Assembly: GCA_947471745.1 (NCBI GenBank)
Contig: CANJKZ010000068.1
Location: 4,201,001-4,265,000 of the forward strand
DNA from: Closterium sp. Naga37s-1
Taxonomy: Eukaryota; Streptophyta; Zygnematophyceae; Desmidiales; Closteriaceae
Direction of reading: 5' to 3'
DNA: 64,000 nucleotides
The notes below the pieces were generated by a model. That model had not been told where the DNA came from and did not search any database. It saw nothing but the letters and a program-made list of their open reading frames with translations. Positions 18,772-29,778 of this stretch are shown one piece after another; the stretch's first letter is position 1, and every line of letters starts with the position of its first letter. Both the position numbers and the translations under genes were made by a program.

Positions 18772-21700
18772 GAGACCCTGTCGCCCGACAATCACCATCC
18801 ACACCGGGTCGTGGTACCGATCAGAGCTATCTGTGAAAGTTTAGCAAGAAGAGGGTTGCACTAGCAAGAATGAGGATACAAATAGCAAACCCTAGAAGGG
18901 TTGTACTCGCTATAGAGCACCCCACTACAAGCTAGAGCATAATATTCTGACACACCCCCATAGCCAAAGTGGGGTGTAATCAGCAGAGCAAGCAAAGCAG
19001 TACAAGCTCAGGGTGGATCACAATGTCACCACACATTCTGAGCACAAGTTCAAGAAGCAATAGTTTAAAGTTCACAATTATGAGCAAAGCTAGTGGTAGT
19101 CACAACGGGCAAGTGAGGAGGAGGAAAGAGACTATGAGAGGAGAGGAGGTAGTGGGCGGCAGCTGAAGCTGCTGGCACACGGCGCAACTGGAGCAACTGG
19201 CACACGGGCAACTGGAGCAACTGGCACACTGGCAACTGGAGCAACTGGCACACGGGCTACTGGAGTAACTGGCTTCGCGGCTAAAAGTAGCGGCAGACGA
19301 GCAACGGACTCACGGGCGACTGGAGCAACGGGCTCACGGGCGACTGGCGCAACGGGCTCACGGGCGACTGGCGCAACGGTCTCACGGGCGACTGGAGCTG
19401 CTGGCTTCACGGCGGCCACCCCCTTCAACCTCCCCAAACTATCCCACTCCCCCTGACACACACCCGCTGTTACACCGCTAGCTCCACTCCCCCTTCACCC
19501 CCCCTTAGTACCACTCCAACGGCTCCAACAAGTCCACCCCCCCTCAGCGGCAGCTGCAGCACAGGGAGACGGAGGAGGAGGAGGAGCAGGGAACGGCACA
19601 CAGTGGCTTCACCCCCATACCCCTCACCCCCAAACCCTAATTCAGGAGAACGGGCTGTAGGAGGGGTGGGGCGCCAGTAGAAGCACGGGGGACAGCGGGG
19701 AGGGCAGGGGCAGCGAGGAAAGGGCCGCCCACGGGCCTGGCACAGCCGCCCGAACCGCGCGCAGGCGGCCCGAGCCGCGCGCGGGCCTGGCGCAGCCCGT
19801 ACGGGCCGCGTCCGGGACTGGCGCAGCCCTTACGGGCCGCGCGCAGCCTGTACGGGCCGCGCGCAGGCCACGACGGGCGACGGGGGGCGACGCGCGGGTC
19901 CCCGTCGCCCGTCGCAGCGCCTCCCGAGGGCGACGCGCCGAGTGACGAGGCAGAAGCCCGCCGCGCGCCTCGGGGCGCACAGCGGGCAGAGAACCGCCGC
20001 GCGCCACGGGGCGCACGGCGGGCAGAAAACCGCCGCGCGCCTCGGGGCCCACGGCGGGAAGAAAAACTGCCGCACGCCACGGGGCGTGCGGCACAGAGGG
20101 TAGCAGTGGAAGTTGCAGCGAAAGCAACGAGGTGGTGATCCCACCCACAGGATCGATCCAAGGGGATCGACCTGCTCTGATAGCATGTGAAAGTTTAAAA
20201 GGAAGAAGAGGGTTGCACTAGCAAGAATGAGGATACAAATAGCAAACCCTAGAAGGGTTGTACTCGCTATAGAGCACCCCACTACAGGCTAGAGCATAAT
20301 ATTCTGACACTATCGACCAGAACCGGACGAATAACGTGGGTGAACACGTGGACTACCCTGTGCTGGTGGTAGGGAAGGTTAACGGTTATAAAATAAAAAT
20401 ATTCGTTGACGGTGGGGCGAGCCACAGTCTCGTCAACCTTGCAACGGCCAAAAAAATTGGGGTGAAGCTGACTAGGTGCCTGCCGGAGATTGACGCAAGG
20501 CTGGTGGACGGGACACCACTGGCCATCCGAGATGAGGCGCGAAAAAATCGGATACAGTGTGGCGACAAATTCGGGTTTGGCATGAAGATGTTGGCGACGA
20601 CAATGGACGGCTGCGATGTGCTACTGGGAAGAGATTGGCTGCAGCGGTTCAATCCGACGATCGACTGGACGACTGGGGCGTGCGTCGTGCGAGGATACGG
20701 AGGGAAGACGACGCTTCCGAAATGGACGGAGCCGGAGCCGGTGACGACACGTGTCAACGCGGTCAACATGGCGCGAGCGATGAACAGCGGAGCTCAAGCC
20801 TTCTTGGTGCACCTGTACGAGGTGACAGCTTCCGAGAAAATCGCGGACATCGATACCCTCTGCGCAGCAGTCCCCGAGGAATTGGCGAGCATTATTCGGA
20901 GGTATCCCGAAATTTTCGCGGACGACCTCCCGGACGGCTTGCCCCCCCAACGACCTGAGGATCATCGGATCCAGCTGGAGCCCGGCGCGCAACCTACTGT
21001 TCGGACACAGTGGCGGCTCAGCCAACCGGAGCTCGCCGAGTTGCGGGCCCAGCTGGATTACCTGCTCGCCAAGGGATTTATCCGGGCAAGCACGTCGCCG
21101 TATGCAGCACCGATACTGTTCACACCGAAGAAGGACGGGGGCCTACGCATGTGCATTGATTATCGGGCGCTGAATCGGGTCACAATAAAATCGCGTTACC
21201 CGATCCCGCGAACCGACGATCTGCTGGATCAACTTCGCGGAGCCCGGTATTTCTCGAAAATCGACCTGCGAGGAGGCTACCACCAAATTCGCGTGTTCGC
21301 CGACGACTGTCCGAAAACAGCTTTTCGCACACGCTACGGCAGTTACGAGTTTACGGTGATGCCGTTCGGACTGACAAACGCGCCCTCAACATTCCAGCTC
21401 ACAATGAACGGAATTTTCCGGGACATGCTGGACAAGAAGGTCATCGTGTATCTGGACGACATCCTGGTGTACAGCGCGATAAAAGAGGACCATCTGCGGG
21501 ATTTAGAGGAGGTGTTCCGGCGTTTACAGGGGCATCGGCTGATTACGAAGGGGTCTAAGTGCGAGTTTCTGAAGCCGGAACTGGAATTTCTGGGGCATGT
21601 GGTTTCTGGCGAGGGAATCAAAATCGACCCGCGTAAAGTGGATGCCATCGTTAAGTGGAAGCCGCCTACTAATATCCCTGAGTTGCAAAGTTTTCTGGGG

Positions 21701-23719
21701 TTTGTTAACTACGTTCGCCGTTTTGTACCTAATATGGCAGGGATAACCAAGCCGCTGACCGACCTGCTGCACCACGACAGTGATTTCAGGTGGGGGGAGA
21801 GGGAGCAGTCCGCCTTCGACGCCCTCAAAAACATTTTGGGTTCGCCCCCGGTACTCCGCCTCGCCGACCCATCTCGACCGTTCGAAGTCGTCACGGACGC
21901 CAGCGATTTCGCCGTCGGCGCCGTCCTGCTACAGGACTTCGGCCAAGGGCTGCAACCCATCGCCTACGAGTCACGCAAGATGCAGCCACCCGAGCGCAAC
22001 TACCCAGTCCACGACAAAGAGATGCTGGCCATCGTCCACGCATTTCGTACCTGGCACTGCTATCTCACGGGAGCCGACGTGACAATTCGGACCGACCACA
22101 AATCACTACAGTACATGCGCACGCAACCGACACTCAACCCGCGACAAATCCGGTGGTTGGACTTTCTCGAGTCCAATTTTCGGTACATCATCACGTACAA
22201 GAAAGGCGCCAACAACATCGCCGACGCCCTCACCAGGCCATCCATGCAAAACGCGGCGGTACTAATCGCCCACACCAACCCGATGCTGACGGGACTATTC
22301 ACCCACGGCTACAAGATCGACAGGTTTTTTCGGAACCCGCAACAACAGGCCGCCACACCGCACGGCAAGTACTACCTAAAAGCCGGTACGAACCGGATTT
22401 GGGTACCAGCATACCGACCTTTACGGGAGCTGCTGACGCAGGAGGTTCACGACTCCAACCTTTACGGGCATTTCGGCACCGACAAAACACTGAAGCTGCT
22501 GCAGCGGAATTATTACTGGCCGGACATGCACACCGATGTGCAGCGCTACGTGTCAACTTGCCCGACCTGCCAAGCAATGAAGTCGTCGCGACAAAGGCCA
22601 GCCGGACTGCTGCAACCCCTCGCGCCACCCGAACGGCCGTGGCAACAGGTGACGATGGATTTCGTGACGGGGCTCCCAGCTGGCACGAGTGGCAACGACT
22701 CGGTAATGGTCGTCGTCGATCGCCTAACGAAAATGGCGCATTTCGCCCCATGCCGAACGACGATCACAGCCGAAGATACAGCCAAACTGTTCATCTCCAC
22801 CGTCGTACGCTTACACGGGTTACCTTCGGCGATCATCAGCGATCGTGACCCGAAATTTACGTCGAAGTTCTGGCAGGAGACGTGGGCACAGTACGGTACC
22901 CGCCTGCAGTTTTCGTCGTCATACCACCCGCAAACCGACGGACAGACGGAACGGACAAATCAGACCATGGAGCAACTGATTCGCACCAACTGCCCCGACA
23001 TTCGCAAATGGGAGGATTCACTGCCGATGCTGGAATTCGCATACAACAACGCCCCGTCGGCCACGACTAAACAATCACCCTTCTTCCTGAATTACGGGAT
23101 AGACCCTGTGGTACCCTCTTCAACGACTGTGGAAAATCCGGTACCAAAATCGCAGCAGTTTGTCACGGAGCTGCAGACCGCCCGCACGAAAGCAGCTGAT
23201 TTCATTCGTAGGGCTATTACCACGGCCAGTCGCCAGGCGGAGAAACATCGACGGAATTTACCCTTCCGCGCAGGGAAGGTTTTGCTCCTGGACACCAAGA
23301 ATCTCAGGCTGCCGCAGCCCGCGAAACTACGGCCCCGATACGTAGGACCATTTCGTATCATCCAGATGGTGACACCTGTCACCGCGAAGCTGCTGCTGCC
23401 CGACGACTGGAAAATACATGACGCATTCCACGTCAGCCTGTTGCGTCATTACGAACAGCCGCAGTCGCCAGCTGTTGCTCGGCCAACCATCACGCCGACC
23501 ACACGCCCCGTGGCAGAGCCCACGCTGGAACCTTGGAAGATTCTCAACCATCGCGTGGACGTGACTGCCACCGGCCACTCAGTGAAATTCCTGCTTCGCT
23601 GGAAAGAACGCACGAGCGAGGACGACACGTATGTCGCCGCTGACTCGCTACTGGGACATCCGGTTGTGGATGCTTACCTGGCCCGCCGAGGTGTCTCGGA
23701 TATTCACCACCTTTCTTAA
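18752..23719 (+). CDS. Gypsy Pol (protease-RT-RNase H-integrase-chromodomain), interrupted by TRIM-3
   Basis: The -1 frame from the gag overlap runs to 18831. After removing TRIM-3 and one CTATC copy it continues at 20315 without a break ([15 protein letters not shown] across the junction). The long uninterrupted part spans 20336-23719 (1127 residues). Domains: aspartic protease [12 protein letters not shown] (about 20405); RT with YLDDILVYS (about 21450); RNase H with [13 protein letters not shown] (about 21895); integrase HHCC zinc finger (H near 22450, CPTC near 22560); catalytic core with [17 protein letters not shown] and DGQTERTNQ (22655-22960); and a C-terminal chromodomain-like segment ([17 protein letters not shown], about 23590). 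Without TRIM-3 removal the polyprotein cannot be made. Confidence 0.9.
18832..20309 (-). mobile_element. TRIM-3, nested in the gypsy element
   Basis: LTRs at 18832-18952 (121 bp) and 20186-20309 (124 bp) differ by a small indel and about two substitutions. The target duplication is CTATC (18827-18831 and 20310-20314). On the minus strand the PBS tgctatcagagcagg follows the 5' LTR (20185 downwards), and the polypurine block follows 18953. The interior is non-coding, with GC-rich repeats at 19730-19880 and 19960-20080. Confidence 0.93.
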
Positions 23720-23731
23720 GGGGAGGGGTAG

Positions 23732-24010
23732 TGTAAGGAATTTTTCGGATTCCTTACTGGGTCACACTGTACGCGTACAACCCCGACTTTCGGAAAACCA
23801 GGCTCGGTCCGCCGACCTCGCCTTCCGAGCCACTACCGCGTCGCCTTCGGGTTTCCCAACCCCGAACCTGCACCCAACCATCTCGCGACCCCGCGACCTC
23901 GGCCTAGCTAGCTTCGCTATATTAGTCCTAGGCCTCGTTGTGTTCTCAGACGTTGTAATCACTTCCGTATTATTGAGTTCTGCGCACTCTTCCTTTCACA
24001 ACTCATAACA
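23732..24010 (+). repeat. 3' LTR of the gypsy element
   Basis: 279 bp. About four substitutions relative to the 5' LTR, three of them within the first 26 bp. Confidence 0.93.
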
Positions 24011-24301
24011 GGATTCGTCTGGAAAGCTAGACAAGGTTACAGTTTTCGTCTGACAATCAGACAAGGAGCCAGGACCCGGTCTTGACATCCGACGGGTCAT
24101 TTTACTAAAGTTAGCCCTGGCTGTGGTGCGAAGTACGTGTGCGCTGGCATGGGCCAGGTTCACGTTCGATGAACCTGGCCTGGCCAACAAGGCGTGGAAG
24201 GCGTCATGCCACTCCTTGTTGGCCGTTTCACGCGCAAAGCATGCACAGTTTCGAACGTTCTCGACTCAGGTGAATTCGCCATTGAGAATGCTTCGATTTG
24301 G
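24011..24301. other. Flank of the gypsy insertion with a hairpin
   Basis: No gene. A perfect 11-bp stem (ggccaggttca 24152-24162 with tgaacctggcc 24170-24180) encloses a 7-nt loop. TCGTCTG motifs continue those left of the gypsy element. Confidence 0.6.
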
Positions 24302-25894
24302 TACCGTATTACCCCGGATAGAAGCGCACCTGCGCTTATAATAAAGCAGAGTTTTTTAGGGGGGTGCGCTTCTAATTGAGTAATTTTTATAAGCGCATGC
24401 GCTTATATAATGACATATACGAATTTATAAATTGAAGACACCAAATTGTTGTCAGAATGTCATTGTTCTCTAGCCTGCGCACAGCCTGCGCGCGGCCCGT
24501 ACGGGCTGCGCCAGGCCCGCGCGCGGCCCGTACGGGCTGCGCCAGGCCCGCGCGCGGCTCGGGCCGCCTGCGCGCGGTTCGGGCGGCTGTGCCAGGCCCG
24601 TGGGCGGCCCGTTCTTCGCTGCCCCTGCGCTGCCCGCTGTCCCCCGTGCTTCTGATGGCGCCCCACCCCTGCTGCTGCCCGTTCTCCTGAATTAGGGTTT
24701 GGGGGTGGGGGGTATGGGGGTGCAGCTTCTGTGTGCCGTCCCCTGCTCCTCCTCCTCCTCCGTCTCCCAGTGCTGCAGCTGCCGCTGAGGGGGGTGGACC
24801 TGTTGGAGCCGTCGGAGTGGTACTAAGGGGGGTGAAGGGGGAGTGGAGCTAGGGGTGAAGCAGGGGATGTGTGTCAGGGGGAGTGGGACTGTTTGGGGAG
24901 GTTGAACTGAGGTTGCCGTCGTGTCGCCAGCAGCACCTGTAGTCCGGGGAGTTGCTCCGGTAGCCCAGTCGCAGCCAGCTGTGCCAGTCGCCCGTGGGTC
25001 CCTTGCTCGTCTGCCGCTACTTTTAGCCGCGGAGCCAGTTACTCCAGTAGTCCGGAGCGTTGTTCCGGTAGCCGCTGTGCCAGTGTGACTCCTGTTGCCC
25101 GTGTGTCTGCAGCTTCAGCCGTCGCCTCCTATCTCCTCTCCTCTCACTCTCGCCTCCTCCTCCTCACTTGCCCTCTGCGATAGCCTCTAGCTTTGCTCAT
25201 AATTGTGAACTTTAAACTATTGCTTCTTGTACTTGTGCTCAGAATGTGTGGTGACATTGTGATCCACCCTGAGCTTGTTCTGCTTTACTTGCTCTGCTGA
25301 TTACACCCCACTTTGGCTATGGGGGTGTGTCAGAATGTCATTGTTCTCTAGCCTGCAGTGGGGTACTCTATAGCGAGTACAACCCTTTAGGGTTTCCTAT
25401 ATGTATCCTGCTGCTTTCTGGTGAACCCCCTCTTCTTCTTTTGCCTAAACTTCTCTTGCCTAGCTAGGACTTACCTAGCTATGGCTCCTAACTCTACCTA
25501 CTATTTTCACAATTGTATGTTTCACTCTTGCCATTTCAACCGAGTCGAAAATTTTCGCCTCACAATGCAGAATCTCCTGCAAGCGATTCTTCTCCAGCAC
25601 ACAGGGGCCAAGATGCAACACTTTGCAGTCATGCCAGCACATCCTGACTGGACTCGCAGCCAGTCAGGTCTTCGAGAGTCAAACTCAGCGAAAATGAGAT
25701 TGTACTCGCTTCAAAATTGAAACTCGCTACCGTTTCGAACAGAATTTTTTATTTAAAGTTGTACATGCGCTTATAATAAGTAACGTTTTCACAGGGGTGC
25801 GCTTATAATTGAGGATCGGCCATAAGCGCATTGCTCCAGATAGAAGCGCATGCGCTTATAATAGGCCTGCGCTTCTATCCGGGGTGATACGGTA
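24302..25894. mobile_element. Pogo-like MITE carrying TRIM-4
   Basis: The left end taccgtattaccccggatag (from TA 24302) and the right end (reverse complement taccgtatcaccccggatag, ending at TA 25893-25894) match with one mismatch. Both ends carry aagcgcatgcgctt palindromes and further aagcgc repeats. No transposase is present. Without TRIM-4 the MITE is about 0.5 kb. A related right-end fragment is at 2876-3212. Confidence 0.75.
24450..25511 (+). mobile_element. TRIM-4, with most of its 5' LTR deleted
   Basis: The 3' LTR runs 25328-25511 (184 bp, ending ttttcaca). Only the first 29 bp of the 5' LTR remain (24450-24478), joined to the GC-rich leader at gcctg, a sequence present on both sides. 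The target duplication ATTGT (24445-24449 and 25512-25516) is intact, so the deletion is internal. The conserved 3' block gtggtgacattgtgatccac and polypurine tract are present (25245-25327). Confidence 0.85.
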
Positions 25895-26030
25895 TATTTA
25901 AAAACAAAATTCATTTTTGATATAACATAAACGCCGTCGCTTATAATTCTACTATATTATAAGCCCACCCCCTAAAAAAAACATGTTTTATTAGTGCCCC
26001 CCATGGGGGTATATCCGGGGTATGACGGTA
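25895..26030. mobile_element. Second pogo-like terminal fragment
   Basis: Ends in ggggtatgacggta at TA 26029-26030, the inverse of the end at 6023 (taccgtcatacccc). It also contains the subterminal repeats gcttataat and ttataagcccaccccc. The other end was not found next to it. Confidence 0.5.
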
Positions 26031-27277
26031 CCTTACCACTCAGCTCAGAGATATGAAATTTTTTGAAAGTGTGAAACACTTTCTAAAAATGTATATTTTG
26101 AAAGCGCAGCTGACTGTAGTGAACAGGCCCTCAAAAGTCAGACTTTTTTCTCTGATTTGGACTTTTTTCTCTGATATTTCATATTTTTTTTCTTGTGTAC
26201 TCTGATAAAATCAGACTTTTTTGGGCCTCAACTCTGTACTTTTCAGACTTTTTTAAAGGCTAACTCTGAGAGTTCAGAGTATTCTGAGAGTGTACTCTGA
26301 TAATTCAGAGTACAAACGCGTCCTTGACTGGTGATTCGGACTTCGGGTCACAGCAGATTCGCACTGATACAGCAAATCCGAGTCTTACAGCACTAGATTT
26401 TCGCCCAATCATAGGAAAATCGCTTTGACACAACAGATTTGCGCTGTCAGAGTACAACAATCTTCGACCAATCACAACAAAATCGCCCTGACATTGCAGA
26501 TTCGCCCTGACACATATATTTGCCCTGTCAGAGCATGTTTCGATAGGAGATGAATGAAACATTGAATACAGTTCCGATGAAACATTGAATACATTGATTT
26601 TGAATGATCAGACTTTTGTTTTAAGACACTCTGAAATTTCAGCCTTTTTTCTATACCAAGTCTGAGATTTTCAGACTAAAACTGTGTACTAGTCTGACGA
26701 ATCAAACAGGCCAAAAACGAATCTGAGGGCCTGGTAGTGAAGCAAGGCAACTGCAAATGCATATTCCCGAGTACATAACGAGGGTTGGAGGCCATTTGGC
26801 CTCCACCCACGTCTTCATTTCTGAACTTTACAGTTCCGCTTCCCCCCCCACCCGCCCCTAGTTGATCTCTATGTAATGTTTTAGTTGGACGAGAATGATG
26901 TAATTACCCAATTGAAATGAAGCACGTTGCCTTGCAAGAAACAGAAAGCAAGCTTTCTCAATTTAACACGTGTGAGTGCGTGCGTGCGTGTTATTTCGGT
27001 ATTACGGTATAGTTATTTTTTGATGTACCCGTAGTCTTTGAGTTTGTGGCAAAAATACTCCAATGCACATTCCCCAGTGCCACATGTCTTCACGGTACCA
27101 ACCCACTGTTCACAGACCAGTTCTCTCAATGTCAGTAGGTACCAGCAGCAGAGCAGAGTTGATTGAAGTACCTAGAGACAACTAGTAGAATGACAACGAG
27201 TGCACTAAAGATTACCGGTAAGTGAACCCTCAACCCGAGACTAGAAGCTTTGACATGGAGTTCTCCTCCATTGCTTC
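26031..27277. repeat. AT-rich repeats between MITE and PTPA
   Basis: 26100-26330 is dense in TCTGA/TCAGA with T runs. 26400-26520 holds two degenerate copies of a roughly 60-bp unit (caatcaNaNNaaaatcgcNN tgacaNNNcagattNgc). 26550-26600 holds two copies of gatgaaacattgaatac. A perfect 8-bp hairpin tggaggccatttggcctcca lies at 26785-26804. The last few hundred bases are the 3' flank of PTPA. No coding sequence is supported. Confidence 0.6.
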
Positions 27278-28630
27278 TCAAACTCTTGATGTCACACCTG
27301 ATACAGTTTCACCTGATTCTTGCACAGCAGCTTCTGTTTCAGCAGCTTCTGTTACACCTGCTCCGGCTACAGGTGTTTCCGCTACAGGCGATCCAGCTAC
27401 ATCCGTACTTCTTACAGATGTCCCTGCTACAGCCGCTCCTGTTACAGCTGCGCCTGTTACCCCTGCGGCTGCTCCAACCGCTCCAGACTCACCCCTCCTT
27501 GCTGCTCCCTCTCCTCCTGCCATTCTCCTCCTCTCACCAGCCGTCTCTGGCCAAGGAATGATGGACCCAAACAAGAAGTGCTGCATTATAGGCACCTTCT
27601 CCAGCACTTCCGCTCTGTACATTTTAAGCATTCCGCTGTTCACCTTGTTCCAATTCGGTACACCGCTTATGTCGTTGATCATGGGCGAGTGCTCCGCTAA
27701 AGGCCCCTTCTTCACCTTCTTAACGAACACCACGCTGGAAAAATACAGATACTCCTCTGCGAAATTCTCCAGAATGTCCGGATTAAGGATCGACTTAGGA
27801 CGGAGGTATTTATGACCAATTAGTTGCGAGGAGCCGAAGATGAAAGGCAGGAAGTGGTAGTCGTCTAAGCCCCACACCCCGTGCGACCCGGCGGGTTCCA
27901 GCCAGTACGTCAGCTGCAGCTTCCGCATTAAGGCGAGGTATTTAACAATCACGCGGGAAACTAACGCTTGATAGTCGTCAGGGACTAGGAGGCCGAGCCG
28001 CACTAAGCACATCAGCCACGCCGCGAAATTCGTCTCGTGACCCGTGCCGAAATCTATCCTGGTCCAGTTGCCGAAGCTGTCAGCTAGGTACGGAAAGGTC
28101 TCCCCCACAGCTGCTTTGAGATTCTCGGGGAAGATCATATCAGCCACGAGGTTCGGGCCCCGTTCCTGTAACCGGTCCTGCCAGGTTCGGTAAGAAGGGT
28201 TACCGTACCGAAGCAAGGTCTCGCTTGGCGGAATTTCGTCAACCCATGAAATCAGCGTCTCGAGGAAAGCGACAATCTTCTCGCACGTCGGCGACACGTG
28301 GCACGGATCCGAAATCTTCTTCCCTTGAATCGACTCGCTCAGCCCTACGATGAAACCTAGAAACCACCTCCCGGATTCCCCCTCCAGAAACGACTGAGTA
28401 TCCCCGGTAGAAGCAATCCGTTTTTGGGGAATACAAAACCGATACGGCGGATCCAGTACTGGAACAAAAAGGGCCTTGGGCAACGGAACGAGGTTGCCAG
28501 GAACCCGCTGGTTCGGCGCGCTTCCTGGCTGCTGCGGAGGCCCTGCAAAGGCCCAAGGCGCGACGCCGCCGGGAATATCTGGTAGATTAGGAGGAGGGCC
28601 GAACCCGCCACTATATCCTCCGGGATTCAT
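27278..28630 (-). CDS. PTPA: Serine/threonine phosphatase 2A activator (PTPA)
   Basis: PTPA is a cis-trans isomerase-fold chaperone that, with ATP, activates PP2A catalytic subunits in the cytosol and nucleus. Conserved family blocks read in order: GFIVGLSESIQGK, FLETLISWVDEIPP, RYGNPSYRTWQDRL, FGTGHETNFAAWLMCL, FGSSQLIGHKYLRPKS, SPMINDISGVPNWNKVN and IMQHFLFGSII. No intron is needed. The ATG at 28630 (context gtcgccATGa) gives 450 residues; an in-frame ATG at 28744 would add 38 residues with no recognisable homology, so I prefer 28630. The N-terminus is Gly/Pro-rich as in plant PTPA. After the conserved domain there is an unusual tail of about 95 residues built of degenerate TGAAVAGT-like repeats. 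Intron-poor structure next to intron-rich neighbours could indicate retroposition, but the frame is intact. Confidence 0.93.
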   Translation of the reverse strand: MNPGGYSGGFGPPPNLPDIPGGVAPWAFAGPPQQPGSAPNQRVPGNLVPLPKALFVPVLDPPYRFCIPQKRIASTGDTQSFLEGESGRWFLGFIVGLSESIQGKKISDPCHVSPTCEKIVAFLETLISWVDEIPPSETLLRYGNPSYRTWQDRLQERGPNLVADMIFPENLKAAVGETFPYLADSFGNWTRIDFGTGHETNFAAWLMCLVRLGLLVPDDYQALVSRVIVKYLALMRKLQLTYWLEPAGSHGVWGLDDYHFLPFIFGSSQLIGHKYLRPKSILNPDILENFAEEYLYFSSVVFVKKVKKGPLAEHSPMINDISGVPNWNKVNSGMLKMYRAEVLEKVPIMQHFLFGSIIPWPETAGERRRMAGGEGAARRGESGAVGAAAGVTGAAVTGAAVAGTSVRSTDVAGSPVAETPVAGAGVTEAAETEAAVQESGETVSGVTSRV

Positions 28631-28744
28631 GGCGACAGTTGCGAGCGGGGGTCTAGGGGTACAGTAATGGTTCCGAGAGGGTGTCTCGGAGATTCGTCTA
28701 AATTTCAACCGCAGGACTCGTCGAGGGCTAAGGTGGGTCTGCAA

Positions 28745-29778
28745 CTGGCTTGAGCTTTCGCGACACGGTCAATGGAGACGGAGAGGAATGTTGTCGAAAG
28801 TACAATAAGGTGAAGAAGAACACCGTGAGGGAAAAACAGCGATGTTTTGAACTTGAGAAAGGGAGTTTATGCCGTACCAGCTGAGAACGAGACTAGCGTT
28901 TATGTTTTCTTCTCCCCGTATATTCAGGGTCTAGAACTGCCGATAGCTATGCTATGGAGTAGTAGCAGAGAGAAGGACTGTTCCAATATAGAGATGGGAT
29001 CGTGCGCAGCATCCCTTCAGGACAGTCACAAACTCACCGCTAGCTCACCATTTCATACATGCTGTTTAACCAAGAGGTGTAGCACTTCGCTACTAAACAA
29101 TTTCGTAGTCTCCAGTGTGGGGTATACCGATCTGTCCACGTGCCACGTGGAACTAAAGTACTGGTGCTTCGCACGCGTCACCTCCATAACCACAGGAAAA
29201 GCAGGCAAGTCCTCCCTAGGGCCCAACTGCCTTGCCACGCCAGCATGCGAAGCCTCGAAGAACCGTCATTGCTGACGGTAGCTACTCACCGAGCCTCGTC
29301 TCATACCGTACCAGTCGCCAGACTTTCAGTCTTTGTTCGATTTCAGGCTCGCGAAGTCTCATTGATTCCTATCAGCCGTCAGATCCTCTCTCAAACCAAT
29401 TTGGGGCGAGGTATGTACAGTAGGGAGGTATCTAGCTCGTTTGGTATGAAGGCGTGTCGATCTGGGTACAGCTACTTGCAGTGGTTGACTACGGTGGGGT
29501 ACCATTATTGCTTTGTCTGTTTTCTGACACGTGAGAAAGAAATCAACTCTTGTGACATGTCCCGTTTCTCCAATATTATCGAATACGCTTGGCGTTTGAC
29601 TCCTTGCTCTGTCTTCAGTCTGTGATCATTCTGAGCATTCTGGTTCTGACAGGAAAAGCAGTTGTACCCCAGAAGAGCTTTGTGCTTTCCTCCAGGAGAA
29701 TCTACGATTTTCTTAAGAAGTGGCTGCGGCTGTTTCTGGTTGAAGATCGCGAAAAGGAAATCACCAGTGACAACCATC
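28745..29778. other. Intergenic region between divergent PTPA and the methyltransferase gene
   Basis: About 1 kb that must contain the promoters and 5' UTRs of two divergent genes. The CCACGTGG-like E/G-box context cgtgccacgtgg (29138-29149) is present, but I see no convincing TATA box and no additional gene. Confidence 0.5.

Larger units (their letters stand above)
17135..24010 (+). mobile_element. Complete Ty3/gypsy chromovirus, split by TRIM-3
   Basis: The 279-bp LTRs (17135-17413 and 23732-24010) differ at about four positions. A perfect 5-bp target duplication GGATT flanks the element (17130-17134 and 24011-24015). PBS tggtatcagagcc (tRNA-iMet) starts at 17416, and the polypurine tract ggggaggggta precedes the 3' LTR. 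Gag and pol are separate frames joined by a putative -1 frameshift. TRIM-3 (18832-20309) interrupts the protease coding region. Confidence 0.95.

Noticed and set aside
29140-29625. 161-residue plus-strand ORF in the PTPA/methyltransferase intergenic region
   Set aside because: No recognisable motif, no repeat structure, and it overlaps the likely promoter region; support is insufficient.
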